Source: an uncultured Collinsella sp. (GTDB lineage: Bacteria; Actinomycetota; Coriobacteriia; Coriobacteriales; Coriobacteriaceae). Taken from it: a stretch of 23,944 nucleotides of DNA. Of this stretch, positions 1-6,934 are shown one piece after another. The notes under the pieces are model-generated. The model was given only the letters and a program-made list of their open reading frames with translations. It was not told where the DNA came from and ran no database searches. The translations under genes and the position numbers were made by a program. The stretch covers positions 1 through 23,944 of the forward strand of contig CABSBA010000003.1 in NCBI GenBank assembly GCA_902475825.1, given 5' to 3'. How positions within the stretch are numbered: position 1 is the stretch's first letter; each line of letters begins with the position of its first letter.

Positions 1-99
1 GACCGTGCCGCAATAGGCGCACTCAAAGCTGCGTTTAGCCTGGTGTGAGTACATAGGGCCGCCGCAGTTTTGGCATTTAATGGCAAACATCTCGTCCAT
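1..99 (-). CDS. Zinc-ribbon protein, N-terminal fragment cut by the window edge
   Basis: Only the first 33 codons lie in the window; the gene continues beyond base 1. The ATG at 99-97 is preceded by GGAGG (minus strand, about 7 bases away), which supports this start; a second in-frame ATG is at codon 4. The visible part has two CxxC knuckles, CQNC at residues 9-12 and CAYC at 27-30, spaced as in a small zinc ribbon of the TFIIB or rubredoxin-like type. No function can be given from this fragment: such ribbons occur in nucleic-acid-binding proteins and at the N-terminus of membrane proteins. It is divergent from the cation transporter at 317, and a 17-base inverted repeat lies 30 bases upstream of its start. 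Confidence 0.7.
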   Translation of the reverse strand, partial: MDEMFAIKCQNCGGPMYSHQAKRSFECAYCGTV

Positions 100-128
100 G
101 GATACGTCCTCCTTTGCACAGGGGCTGT

Positions 129-145
129 CGACATTAAGTATGTCG
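129..145. promoter_or_regulatory. Perfect inverted repeat upstream of the zinc-ribbon gene
   Basis: CGACAT-TAAGT-ATGTCG is a perfect 6-base inverted repeat with a 5-base centre. It ends 30 bases before the zinc-ribbon start codon. Read on the minus strand it contains TACTTAAT, which could serve as a -10 element, so a repressor bound here could block transcription. It could equally be a chance palindrome. The rest of the 217-base divergent spacer (100-316) shows only a weak -10-like TACACT at 279-284 for the plus-strand transporter. Confidence 0.3.
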
Positions 146-316
146 GGCAGGCAGGTACATGCCCATACCCATGTGGCCCAAAATGGAGCACCCGGTCGGA
201 CAAGAAGCCCCACTCGTTAGCTCCAGCAGACCATTGCTGCATTTTCTGAGCATCGGCGCACGGCGCGCCCATGCGAGCTACACTATCCCCTTAATGAGAA
301 TGCGAGGAGGTACGCC

Positions 317-1498
317 ATGCTATTTGTAAATCGGCTGGTACATACGCTTGTTCCCGGCAGTGAGGACGAGCCGGTCGATACAACTTGTCGCACCAACGCG
401 GGCTTTGCCGCAAGCCTCATCTGCATTGGCCTCAACATCACCCTGTGCCTAGCCAAGGGCATCGCGGGTCTGCTCGCCGGCTCCGTCTCGCTTATCGCCG
501 ACGCCTTCAACAACCTCTCCGACGCCTCGAGCAACATCGTGAGCCTGCTCGGATTCCGACTTGCCAGCCGCCCGGCAGACGAAGGCCACCCCTATGGCCA
601 CGGCCGCTACGAGTACCTGGCGGGGTTGTTTGTGGCCGTTCTCGTTTGCGCCGTCGGCATCAACCTGGTGCTCGAGTCCGTTACCAAGATCATCAAGCCC
701 TCCCCCACCGCGTATTCGACGCTCTCCATGGCAGCCCTTGTCCTGTCCATGCTCGTCAAGTTCTGGATGGCGGCGTTCAACCGCACGCTGGGCAACCGCA
801 TCGACTCGGAGACGCTCATCGCCACGGCGCAGGATTCCAAAAACGACGTCATTGCCTCGGGCTCGGTCTTGGTGGCAGCGCTTATTTCGCAAACGACAGG
901 CTTTGATCTCGATGGCTGGGCGGGCCTGGGCGTGGGCATCTTCATTTGCATCAGCGGCATGGGCCTGGTGCGCGACGCCATCAGCCCGTTGCTGGGGCAA
1001 GCGCCCGACCCCAAGCTCGTTCAAGCGATTCGCGACAGGATCATGTCATACCCCCAGGTCTTGGGCACACACGACCTGATGGTGCACGACTACGGCCCCG
1101 GCCGCCAGTTTGCCAGCGCACACGTGGAAATGCCCGGCGAGGGCGATGCCTTTGAGCACCACGAGATCCTGGACACCATCGAACACGACATCAAACGCCA
1201 GATGGGCATCGACATTACACTGCACTGCGACCCCATCGCAACGACCGGTGACGACCTGCGCGGCTGGGTCAAGCGCGGCGTAGCGCAGATCGACCCCACG
1301 CTTTCCATCCACGACCTGCACGAACACGATGGCTTTGTGTCATTTGACCTGGTGCGTCCCGACGGCTTTGACATATCCGACGAGGAGCTGCTGGAGCTCG
1401 TCACGCGCATCGTGCACGAGCGCCGGCCCGATGCATCATGCGTCGTTACGTTTGACTCGGGCTTTAGCTCGCCCGACCGTCCGGCAGAGCAGCTGTAA
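317..1498 (+). CDS. Cation diffusion facilitator, probable Mn(II) exporter (MntE-like)
   Basis: This is a proton-coupled metal exporter of the CDF family in the cytoplasmic membrane. The start has an excellent ribosome site (AGGAGG at 305-310, 6 bases before the ATG). Residues 28-225 hold the transmembrane domain. The TM2 metal site is N65/D69 (NNLSD) and the TM5 site is D173/D177 (DSKND). This N-D-D-D set is typical of manganese exporters such as pneumococcal MntE, whereas zinc transporters use His-Asp pairs. The family motif HPYGHGRYE is at 91-99. The soluble part has the normal C-terminal domain (about 232-307) followed by a second, similar unit (about 314-382); each has HDL near its first strand (252-254, 332-334). 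Other roughly 390-residue CDF proteins appear to share this layout. It stands alone on the plus strand and ends at a strong two-way terminator. The metal is inferred from the motif only. Confidence 0.88.
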   Translation: MLFVNRLVHTLVPGSEDEPVDTTCRTNAGFAASLICIGLNITLCLAKGIAGLLAGSVSLIADAFNNLSDASSNIVSLLGFRLASRPADEGHPYGHGRYEYLAGLFVAVLVCAVGINLVLESVTKIIKPSPTAYSTLSMAALVLSMLVKFWMAAFNRTLGNRIDSETLIATAQDSKNDVIASGSVLVAALISQTTGFDLDGWAGLGVGIFICISGMGLVRDAISPLLGQAPDPKLVQAIRDRIMSYPQVLGTHDLMVHDYGPGRQFASAHVEMPGEGDAFEHHEILDTIEHDIKRQMGIDITLHCDPIATTGDDLRGWVKRGVAQIDPTLSIHDLHEHDGFVSFDLVRPDGFDISDEELLELVTRIVHERRPDASCVVTFDSGFSSPDRPAEQL

Positions 1499-1506
1499 TC
1501 GACAGC

Positions 1507-1574
1507 AAAACGGGACGCAGGACCGCCGACCAACGCGCCTATGCGCCCGGTCACGCGATCCTGCGTCCCGTTTT
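1507..1574. terminator. Bidirectional rho-independent terminator
   Basis: A perfect 16-base inverted repeat pairs AAAACGGGACGCAGGA (1507-1522) with TCCTGCGTCCCGTTTT (1559-1574). The 36-base loop can form its own small GC hairpin. The stem is followed by TTTTTGTTTG on the plus strand, and by TTTT within the stem base on the minus strand. It lies between two convergent genes, 8 bases after the transporter stop codon and 34 bases from the end of the opposing gene, so it probably ends both transcripts. Confidence 0.85.
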
Positions 1575-1608
1575 TGTTTGTACCGCTAAGGCTCTAGCCG
1601 CTCGACCG

Positions 1609-2595
1609 CTAGTTTCCCTGCGCGCCCGAAATGCCGTTTTGTAGGGCGTTCCAGGCATTGGTAGCCATATCGCCCAGATTCTGAGCAGTATCGCCGAGGT
1701 TTTGGGCTGTATCGCCCAGCTCTTGCGCCTTGTCTCCCAATTCCTGCGCCTTGTTGCTCAGGTCCTCCAGCGTGTTGGAGCTCGAGCTGTCGGTACCGCT
1801 TTGGCCACCGGACGAATTGCCATAGCTGTTCTTGTGCGTGAGCTGAATCTCCAGGTTGCCGTTGTCGTTATAGTAAGCATTCGTAACAACCCAGTTGGAA
1901 TCGATGACGGGCGTTGAGCCATCGTCGGTCAGGATCACGGCGTTCGAAAGGTCGGCTCCGCGCGACTTGAAGAGCTTCTTGGCGTTGGACCAGTACTGTC
2001 CCGGGATATCGGTCAGATCGACGGTGCTAGACGAGGCGGACTCGGTTTGCTCGGCAGTGGTATCTGCCGTTGAACTCCCTCGCTTGTTGAGCATGCCCGA
2101 CACAATGGCGAACACAATCGAGAGGGCAAAGAAGATCGCCAGCACAATGAGGATCTTCTTGATCACACTCGACGAACGCGACGGCGCCTCTTCCTCGTCC
2201 TCACCATACTGCGGAATCGATTTGGGATACTCGCGATGGGGCTGGCGCGCATACGGATCGCACGACTCATAACGAGGCTGGGACTGTGCCGTGCGCGGCA
2301 TATACGTCGTTTGCTGAGGCTGCGGAATGGGATTTTGCGGCAGGTTGTTATAATCGCCTGCCGCCGCATTGCCATACGGGTCCGGCGTCGCATTGCCATA
2401 CGGATCCTGCGGTGCATAATCAAACGGATCCCGCGGTGTATCGCCATAGCCCATAACTCGTGTGGGTTCGGCGGACGCCTGCGTCGCATCGGGGGCAGCA
2501 TTGCCGGGGTTCGACACAATGCGGGTCGCATCGGCGCTGCCGCCAGCCTGTGCGGAGCCATATCCGCCCATCACGGTCGTCTTGTCCTGGTCCAT
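1609..2595 (-). CDS. Single-pass membrane protein with Tyr/Pro/Gln-rich N-terminus and heptad-repeat tail
   Basis: This is an unrecognised 328-residue protein. I chose ATG at 2595 because AAAGGA lies 8 bases upstream; the longer frame to 2622 would need a TTG without a site. Residues 1-143 are a low-complexity, probably cytoplasmic tail containing three short motifs (TTVMG at 6-10, TRIV at 24-27, TRVMG at 45-49) and two DPYGNA units. Residues 144-169 form one hydrophobic span after KK. Residues 170-257 look like a small extracellular domain containing IPGQYW and SNWVV, with a faint resemblance to PASTA modules. A Ser/Gly linker follows. Residues 283-310 are four heptads of the AQxLGDx type, suggesting an amphipathic helix or coiled coil. 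Orientation with the N-terminus inside is inferred from the flanking charges. It could sense or bind something at the cell surface; the function is unknown. Confidence 0.75.
   Translation of the reverse strand: MDQDKTTVMGGYGSAQAGGSADATRIVSNPGNAAPDATQASAEPTRVMGYGDTPRDPFDYAPQDPYGNATPDPYGNAAAGDYNNLPQNPIPQPQQTTYMPRTAQSQPRYESCDPYARQPHREYPKSIPQYGEDEEEAPSRSSSVIKKILIVLAIFFALSIVFAIVSGMLNKRGSSTADTTAEQTESASSSTVDLTDIPGQYWSNAKKLFKSRGADLSNAVILTDDGSTPVIDSNWVVTNAYYNDNGNLEIQLTHKNSYGNSSGGQSGTDSSSSNTLEDLSNKAQELGDKAQELGDTAQNLGDTAQNLGDMATNAWNALQNGISGAQGN
1666..1752 (-). repeat. 21-base tandem repeat encoding AQxLGDx heptads
   Basis: Four consecutive 21-base units within the membrane-protein gene encode AQELGDK, AQELGDT, AQNLGDT and AQNLGDM, followed by a diverged fifth (ATNAWNA). 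Because the unit length is a multiple of three, copy-number change would keep the frame. The heptad spacing with Leu and Ala at fixed positions suits an amphipathic helix. Confidence 0.75.
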
Positions 2596-2640
2596 GCAAC
2601 GTTTCCTTTCCGTCGCCTGCAAGCATCAAGTTATCCATGC

Positions 2641-2646
2641 ATTCTA
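2641..2646 (-). promoter_or_regulatory. Candidate -10 element for the membrane-protein gene
   Basis: Minus-strand TAGAAT matches five of six positions of the sigma-70 -10 consensus and lies 45 bases before the chosen start codon. No convincing -35 hexamer is present at 16-18 bases. The same GGTAGAAT context appears upstream of dnaE, which lends a little support. Confidence 0.35.
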
Positions 2647-2713
2647 CCCGCGCAAAAGCCTATGATGGGCAATGGCCGTCGGTATCTACAAGACATGCGC
2701 GGGCCTAAGGATC

Positions 2714-2749
2714 AAAAAGCCCCGCCGAGCCTGGTGGGCACGGCGGGGC
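2714..2749 (-). terminator. Rho-independent terminator of fhs
   Basis: On the minus strand a perfect GC stem GCCCCGCCG / CGGCGGGGC (2749-2741 and 2727-2719) with a 13-base loop is followed directly by TTTTT (2718-2714). It begins 26 bases after the fhs stop codon and is in the correct direction for that gene. Confidence 0.9.
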
Positions 2750-2774
2750 AATCAAGCAGCTATAGGCAGTGGGC

Positions 2775-4442
2775 TTAGAACAGGCCGGTGATGTTGCCGT
2801 CGTTGTCGACGTCAATGTTTTCGGCCGCGGGAACCTTGGGCAGACCAGGCATGGTCAGAACGCTGCCGGTCAGCGCGACCACAAAGTGGGCACCGGCGGA
2901 AACCTTGAGCTCGCGCACGGTGATGCGGAAGCCCTCGGGAGCGCCCAGCGCCTTGGCGTTGTCGCTAAAGCTGTACTGCGTCTTGGCGACGCACACCGGC
3001 AGGTTGCCAAAGCCGTTCTCGCGCAGCTCGGCGAGCTGGCGTTTGGCAGCCGGCGTAAAGTCGACGCCGTCGGCGCGGTAAACCTTGGTAGCAACGGCCT
3101 CGAGGGCATCGGCAACATCGGCGCCGTCCTCGTAGGCAAACTTGAGCTCACTCGGCTGTTCAATCAGGCGCATGACCTCATCGGCCAGCTCGAGCGCGCC
3201 CTCGCCGCCCTTGGCCCAGACCTCGGAATGCTTAACGTTAACGCCGAGCTTCTGGCACTCGGACTCGATGAGGGCGAGTTCAGCCTCGGTATCGGTCGGG
3301 AAGCGGTTAATGGCGACCACGCAGGGCAGACCGTAGACGTTCTGGATGTTGTCGACGTGACGGAGCAGGTTGGGCATACCGGCCTTGAGCGCCTCAAGGT
3401 TCTCCTCGTTGAGATCGGCCTTGGCAACGCCGCCGTTGTACTTAAGTGCACGGGCGGTGGCGACAATCACGACGGCGCTGGGGCGAACGCCCGTCATGCG
3501 GCACTTAATGTCGAGGAACTTCTCGGCACCCAAATCGGCGCCAAAGCCTGCCTCGGTAATGGCGACATCGCCAAAGCGCATAGCCATGCGCGTAGCCATG
3601 ATGGAGTTGCAGCCGTGGGCGATGTTGGCGAAGGGACCGCCGTGGACAAACGCGGGCGTACCCTCGAGCGTCTGCACCAGGTTGGGCTTGAGCGCATCCT
3701 TAAGCAGCGCAGCCATGGCGCCCTGAGCCTTGAGGTCGCGGGCGCGGACGGGCTCGCCGGCATAGCTGTAGCCGACGACGATCTCGCCCAAGCGCTCCTT
3801 GAGGTCGTTGATACTCGTGGACAGGCACAAGATCGCCATGACCTCGGAGGCAACGGTGATATCGAAGCCGTCCTCGCGCGGCACGCCCTGAGCCTTGCCG
3901 CCAATGCCGTCGATAACGTGGCGCAGCTGGCGGTCGTTCATGTCGACAACGCGCTTCCAAGTGATGCGCTTAACGTCGATACCGAGCTGGTTGCCCTGCT
4001 GAATATGGTTGTCAAGCATGGCGGCCAGCAGGTTATTGGCGGCACCGATAGCGTGGAAGTCGCCGGTAAAGTGCAGGTTGATATCCTCCATGGGGATGAC
4101 CTGGGCCCAACCGCCGCCGGCGGCACCGCCCTTTACGCCAAAGACGGGGCCGAGCGAAGGCTCGCGCAGGGCCACAGCGCTCTTGACGCCGCGACGACGC
4201 AGGCCGTCGGCCAGACCGATGGTCGTGGTGGTCTTGCCTTCGCCAGCGGGCGTGGGGTTGATGGCGGTCACGAGGACGAGCTTGGCCTGGTGATTGGTCG
4301 GCTCGTTAAGCAGCGAATAGTCGACCTTAGCCTTGTCGAAGCCGTACGAAATCAGGTGCTTTACGTCGACACCGGCGTTCTTAGCCACCTCGGTAATGGG
4401 CAGCGGCGTGACGGAACGTGCGATTTCGATGTCAGTAGGCAT
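2775..4442 (-). CDS. fhs: Formate-tetrahydrofolate ligase
   Basis: The enzyme joins formate to tetrahydrofolate using ATP, giving 10-formyl-tetrahydrofolate for purine and formyl-methionine synthesis or, in reverse, ATP from one-carbon units; it acts in the cytoplasm. The ATG at 4442 is chosen because GAAAGGA lies 6 bases upstream; the 20 extra residues of the open frame have no such site. The resulting 555 residues is the usual family length. The nucleotide-binding signature [13 protein letters not shown] is at 62-74 and the second family signature ([15 protein letters not shown], then [16 protein letters not shown]) spans about 97-132. The protein appears intact. It follows ruvB with a 146-base gap that holds a candidate promoter, so it is probably transcribed separately, and it ends at a strong terminator. 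In an anaerobe it commonly feeds C1 metabolism from formate. Confidence 0.97.
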   Translation of the reverse strand: MPTDIEIARSVTPLPITEVAKNAGVDVKHLISYGFDKAKVDYSLLNEPTNHQAKLVLVTAINPTPAGEGKTTTTIGLADGLRRRGVKSAVALREPSLGPVFGVKGGAAGGGWAQVIPMEDINLHFTGDFHAIGAANNLLAAMLDNHIQQGNQLGIDVKRITWKRVVDMNDRQLRHVIDGIGGKAQGVPREDGFDITVASEVMAILCLSTSINDLKERLGEIVVGYSYAGEPVRARDLKAQGAMAALLKDALKPNLVQTLEGTPAFVHGGPFANIAHGCNSIMATRMAMRFGDVAITEAGFGADLGAEKFLDIKCRMTGVRPSAVVIVATARALKYNGGVAKADLNEENLEALKAGMPNLLRHVDNIQNVYGLPCVVAINRFPTDTEAELALIESECQKLGVNVKHSEVWAKGGEGALELADEVMRLIEQPSELKFAYEDGADVADALEAVATKVYRADGVDFTPAAKRQLAELRENGFGNLPVCVAKTQYSFSDNAKALGAPEGFRITVRELKVSAGAHFVVALTGSVLTMPGLPKVPAAENIDVDNDGNITGLF

Positions 4443-4482
4443 GGGCGGTCCTTTCGTTACCGGATGAGAAAAAGACCAATTC

Positions 4483-4510
4483 AGCATAGCACGGGCGCGC
4501 AATAGTAAAA
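4483..4510 (-). promoter_or_regulatory. Candidate sigma-70 promoter for fhs
   Basis: On the minus strand TTTTAC (4510-4505), a 16-base spacer and TATGCT (4488-4483) form a weak but plausible -35/-10 pair. The expected start point near 4476 would give a leader of about 34 bases before the fhs ATG. The hexamers match the consensus only partly. Confidence 0.35.
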
Positions 4511-4588
4511 CACCCGTAACCGATGAATGGCGATATGTTTATCCAATGCTCAGCGATAGCCTACAGACCAGCCAAAACAAACCCGCCT

Positions 4589-5656
4589 CTAAACGGCTGG
4601 CTCGATGCCCAAATGTTCAAAGGTGCGAAGCGTTGCCTGACGGCCCTGGGGCGTGCGAATCATCAAACCGCACTGCAGCAGATAGGGCTCGTAGACATCT
4701 TCGAGCGTGCCCGGGTCCTCGCCCACCGCGCTGGCAAGGGTCGTCAGGCCCACGGCGCGGCCGGAGAACGTCTTGGCAAGCGTCTCCAAGATGCGAATAT
4801 CCATCCAGTCCAGACCAAGCTCGTCGATCTCGAAGAACTCGAGTGCCTGACGGCAAATATCGAGCTCGATGGGACCGTTGCCGCGCACCTGCGCATAGTC
4901 GCGCACACGCTTGAGCAGACGGTTGGCGAGGCGCGGCGTACCGCGCGAGCGCGAGCCGATCTCGAGCGCGCTGGGATGATCGATCGTCACGCCCAGGATG
5001 GTCGCCGAGCGCGTCACGATCTGAGCGAGCTCCTCGACCGTGTAGTAGTCCAGGCGATACGAAATGCCAAAGCGGTCGCGCAGCGGGCCGGTCAGCATTC
5101 CCGAGCGGGTCGTTGCCGCCACCAGCGTAAACTTGGGGATATCTAGGCGAATCGAACGTGCGGCCGGGCCTTTGCCGATCACGATATCAAGCGCAAAGTC
5201 TTCCATAGCGGGATACAGGACCTCCTCGACCGAGCGGTTAAGGCGGTGGATCTCGTCGATAAACAGCACGTCACCTGGCTGCAAGTTGGTAAGGATAGCC
5301 GCCAGGTCGCCGGTACGCGCGATGGCCGGGCCGCTCGTCGTCTTGATCTGAGCGCCCAGCTCGTTGGCGATAACGGTGGCCAGCGTGGTCTTGCCCAGAC
5401 CCGGAGGGCCCGAAAAGATCACGTGGTCGAGCGTCTCGCCACGGCTCTGTGCCGCCTCGATCAGCACGCGCAGGCTCTGCTTGATATGCTCCTGACCGCA
5501 GTAGTCGTCCAGGCGCTGGGGACGCAGGGTACGGTCGACATCGAGGTCTTCGGGCGTCAGCTCCGAGCCCACCATGCGCTCACCGTGCGCCATGGATGCC
5601 GCCGGCGAGTTGCCGGGCGTCGCCCACAGATCCTGAGAGTCATCGGCTTCCCACAT
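4589..5656 (-). CDS. ruvB: Holliday junction branch migration helicase RuvB
   Basis: This is the AAA+ motor that, loaded by RuvA, drives Holliday junction branch migration during recombinational repair. The sequence shows Walker A GPPGLGKT, Walker B DEIH, the sensor stretch ATTRSG and the PLRDRFG segment carrying the arginine finger, then the C-terminal winged-helix domain, all in the normal order. At about 355 residues it is some 20 longer than most RuvB proteins because of a nonconserved N-terminal extension before the ELTPED and LRP region. The start is either ATG at 5656, sharing one base with the ruvA TGA (TGATG), or GTG one codon upstream (5659). I prefer ATG because the ruvC-ruvA junction has the same TGATG form. 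Translational coupling in a ruvC-ruvA-ruvB operon is expected. Confidence 0.97.
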   Translation of the reverse strand: MWEADDSQDLWATPGNSPAASMAHGERMVGSELTPEDLDVDRTLRPQRLDDYCGQEHIKQSLRVLIEAAQSRGETLDHVIFSGPPGLGKTTLATVIANELGAQIKTTSGPAIARTGDLAAILTNLQPGDVLFIDEIHRLNRSVEEVLYPAMEDFALDIVIGKGPAARSIRLDIPKFTLVAATTRSGMLTGPLRDRFGISYRLDYYTVEELAQIVTRSATILGVTIDHPSALEIGSRSRGTPRLANRLLKRVRDYAQVRGNGPIELDICRQALEFFEIDELGLDWMDIRILETLAKTFSGRAVGLTTLASAVGEDPGTLEDVYEPYLLQCGLMIRTPQGRQATLRTFEHLGIEPAV

Positions 5657-6276
5657 CACGCATCCATTCCGAGTCGCTTAAGCGCCGCGCCGAGCAGATC
5701 CTCGACACGCATATCCTGCCCATCATACCCGCTCAGGGCGACCTCGGTCTCCTGCGGGCTAAAGCCCATGGAAAGGAGCGCCGCGCGGGCGTCATCGATC
5801 GCCGAGGGAACGGCGGCGGGAACCGGCATCGCAACCTGACCGGGGATTACGTCGACCGGAACAAAGCCCTTGTCCTTGGCAAAGGTACTCTTGAGCTCCA
5901 AGATGAGGCGTTGGGCGGTCTTTTTGCCCACGCCGGGCACCTTGGCCATGCCCTTGTCATCCTCGGCCATTACCAGGGAATACAGCTGTCCCACGGTATA
6001 GGTTGAAAGCACGGCAAGCGCCAGGCGCGGACCAACGCCCGAGACGGAAACGAGCCGATCGAACATCGTGCGCTCGTCCTTGGAGGCAAAGCCAAAGAGC
6101 GTCATGGCGTCCTCGCGCACCTGCATGCGGGTATAGAGGCAAACCTCACCGCCGGGCGTAGGCAGCGTGGCGGCAGTGCTGCCCGAAATACCGAGCTCAA
6201 AGCCCACGCCCGATACATCGACGACGGCCGAGCTCATCGTGGCCTCGACAAGCGTTCCATGGAGCTGGGAGATCAT
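5656..6276 (-). CDS. ruvA: Holliday junction-binding protein RuvA
   Basis: RuvA forms tetramers that hold the four-way junction flat and recruit RuvB. The 206 residues show the N-terminal OB-like domain (about 1-64, starting MISQLHGTL), two helix-hairpin-helix motifs (VSGVGPRLA near 78-86 and VPGVGKKTA near 113-121) and, after a Pro/Val-rich linker at about 139-158, the small C-terminal domain III (160-206) that contacts RuvB. The start ATG at 6276 overlaps the ruvC TGA by one base, and AGGA lies about 12 bases upstream inside ruvC. Length and domain order are normal. Confidence 0.97.
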   Translation of the reverse strand: MISQLHGTLVEATMSSAVVDVSGVGFELGISGSTAATLPTPGGEVCLYTRMQVREDAMTLFGFASKDERTMFDRLVSVSGVGPRLALAVLSTYTVGQLYSLVMAEDDKGMAKVPGVGKKTAQRLILELKSTFAKDKGFVPVDVIPGQVAMPVPAAVPSAIDDARAALLSMGFSPQETEVALSGYDGQDMRVEDLLGAALKRLGMDA

Positions 6277-6797
6277 CAGTATCCGGTTCCTCTCTGTTGA
6301 TAGAACTCGCCGCCGGTAAGCGCCCGGGTGCGGCTTAGGTTAACGTGACAGATGGCGCAGGCCAGCGCATCGGCGGCATGGTCTGGGTGAGGGTCGTGAT
6401 CGAGCTGCGTGAGCGTACGCACCATGTAGGCAACCTGCCGTTTATCTGCAGCGCCCGTGCCCACCACGGCCTGCTTGATCTGCATGGGCGTGTATTCGCC
6501 AATCTCGAGCGCGCATTCCGAAAGCGCCACGAGCGCGGCACCGCGGGCATGCGCCGTGGGGATGGCCGAGCGGACGTTAGCGCCAAAGTAGATGCTCTCG
6601 ATAGCCGCGGTATCGGGACGGTAGCGTTCGACGACGCCCTTGAGGTCGCGGGCGATATGCGACAGGCGCACCGCGAGCGGGCTGCCCGCGCTGGTCTCGA
6701 TACAACCGTAGGCACGGCAGCGAACCTCGCCACGTCGCTCCTCGATAATCCCCCAGCCCGTATGGGCCAAACCGGGGTCGATACCCAAAATGACCAA
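6276..6797 (-). CDS. ruvC: Crossover junction endodeoxyribonuclease RuvC
   Basis: RuvC is the dimeric, metal-dependent resolvase that nicks Holliday junctions symmetrically. The 173 residues carry the RNase H-like acidic site: D7 (GIDPGLAHTGWG), E67 (IESIYFG), H140 and D143 (HAADALA). His at the third site is also seen in Thermus RuvC, where E. coli has Asp, so the enzyme should be active. The start is TTG at 6797. It is fixed by a strong ribosome site (AGGGGAGG, 5 bases upstream) and by the conserved VILGIDPG beginning. It is the first gene of the ruvC-ruvA-ruvB operon and lies downstream of an SOS-box-like operator at 6854-6865. Confidence 0.97.
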   Translation of the reverse strand: MVILGIDPGLAHTGWGIIEERRGEVRCRAYGCIETSAGSPLAVRLSHIARDLKGVVERYRPDTAAIESIYFGANVRSAIPTAHARGAALVALSECALEIGEYTPMQIKQAVVGTGAADKRQVAYMVRTLTQLDHDPHPDHAADALACAICHVNLSRTRALTGGEFYQQRGTGY

Positions 6798-6802
6798 GCC
6801 GA

Positions 6803-6810
6803 CCTCCCCT
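6803..6810 (-). promoter_or_regulatory. Strong ribosome binding site fixing the TTG start of ruvC
   Basis: Minus-strand AGGGGAGG ends 5 bases before TTG at 6797. No ATG or GTG lies at a suitable distance, so this site decides the unusual start codon. Confidence 0.8.
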
Positions 6811-6853
6811 CGTCACAAGCACAGCGCAAGGCAAGGCCCCGCGCATCATTCAC

Positions 6854-6865
6854 GAACGTCTGTTC
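6854..6865. promoter_or_regulatory. SOS box (LexA operator) of ruvC-ruvA-ruvB
   Basis: GAACGTCTGTTC fits the GAAC-N4-GTTC core of the Gram-positive LexA (Cheo) box. Over the wider consensus CGAACRNRYGTTYC it matches 12 of 14 positions on either strand. It sits directly downstream of the candidate -10 (6867-6872), where a bound repressor would cover the start point. DNA-damage control of ruv genes is established in several bacteria; control here is inferred. Confidence 0.65.
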
Positions 6866-6866
6866 T

Positions 6867-6875
6867 AGAATAACA
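6867..6875 (-). promoter_or_regulatory. Extended -10 promoter of ruvC-ruvA-ruvB
   Basis: Minus-strand TGT-TATTCT is a TGn-extended -10 element, which explains the lack of a clear -35 hexamer 17 bases further up. Its predicted start point falls inside the SOS box, leaving a leader of about 60 bases before ruvC. Confidence 0.5.
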
Positions 6876-6934
6876 CAACGGGGCCAAGACGCTTAGTTGA
6901 AGTATCGGGGTTGGAAGCGAATCCCATCCCATAG

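Noticed and set aside
100..316. A yybP-ykoY manganese riboswitch upstream of the exporter
   Set aside because: The conserved purine-rich core of that riboswitch was looked for and not found.
2596..2622. An N-terminal extension of the membrane protein starting at TTG (2622)
   Set aside because: It lacks a ribosome site, while the ATG at 2595 has AAAGGA at a good distance; the extension would overlap that site.
2769..4505. A 578-codon open frame on the plus strand, opposite fhs
   Set aside because: It is a by-product of GC-rich codon use on the antisense strand. The fhs frame encodes a complete, well-known enzyme; the antisense product shows no recognisable motif.
4568..4600. A hairpin (CCAGCC/GGCTGG) at the end of ruvB as a terminator
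   Set aside because: The stem has only 6 base pairs, includes the stop codon in its loop and is not followed by a T-run.
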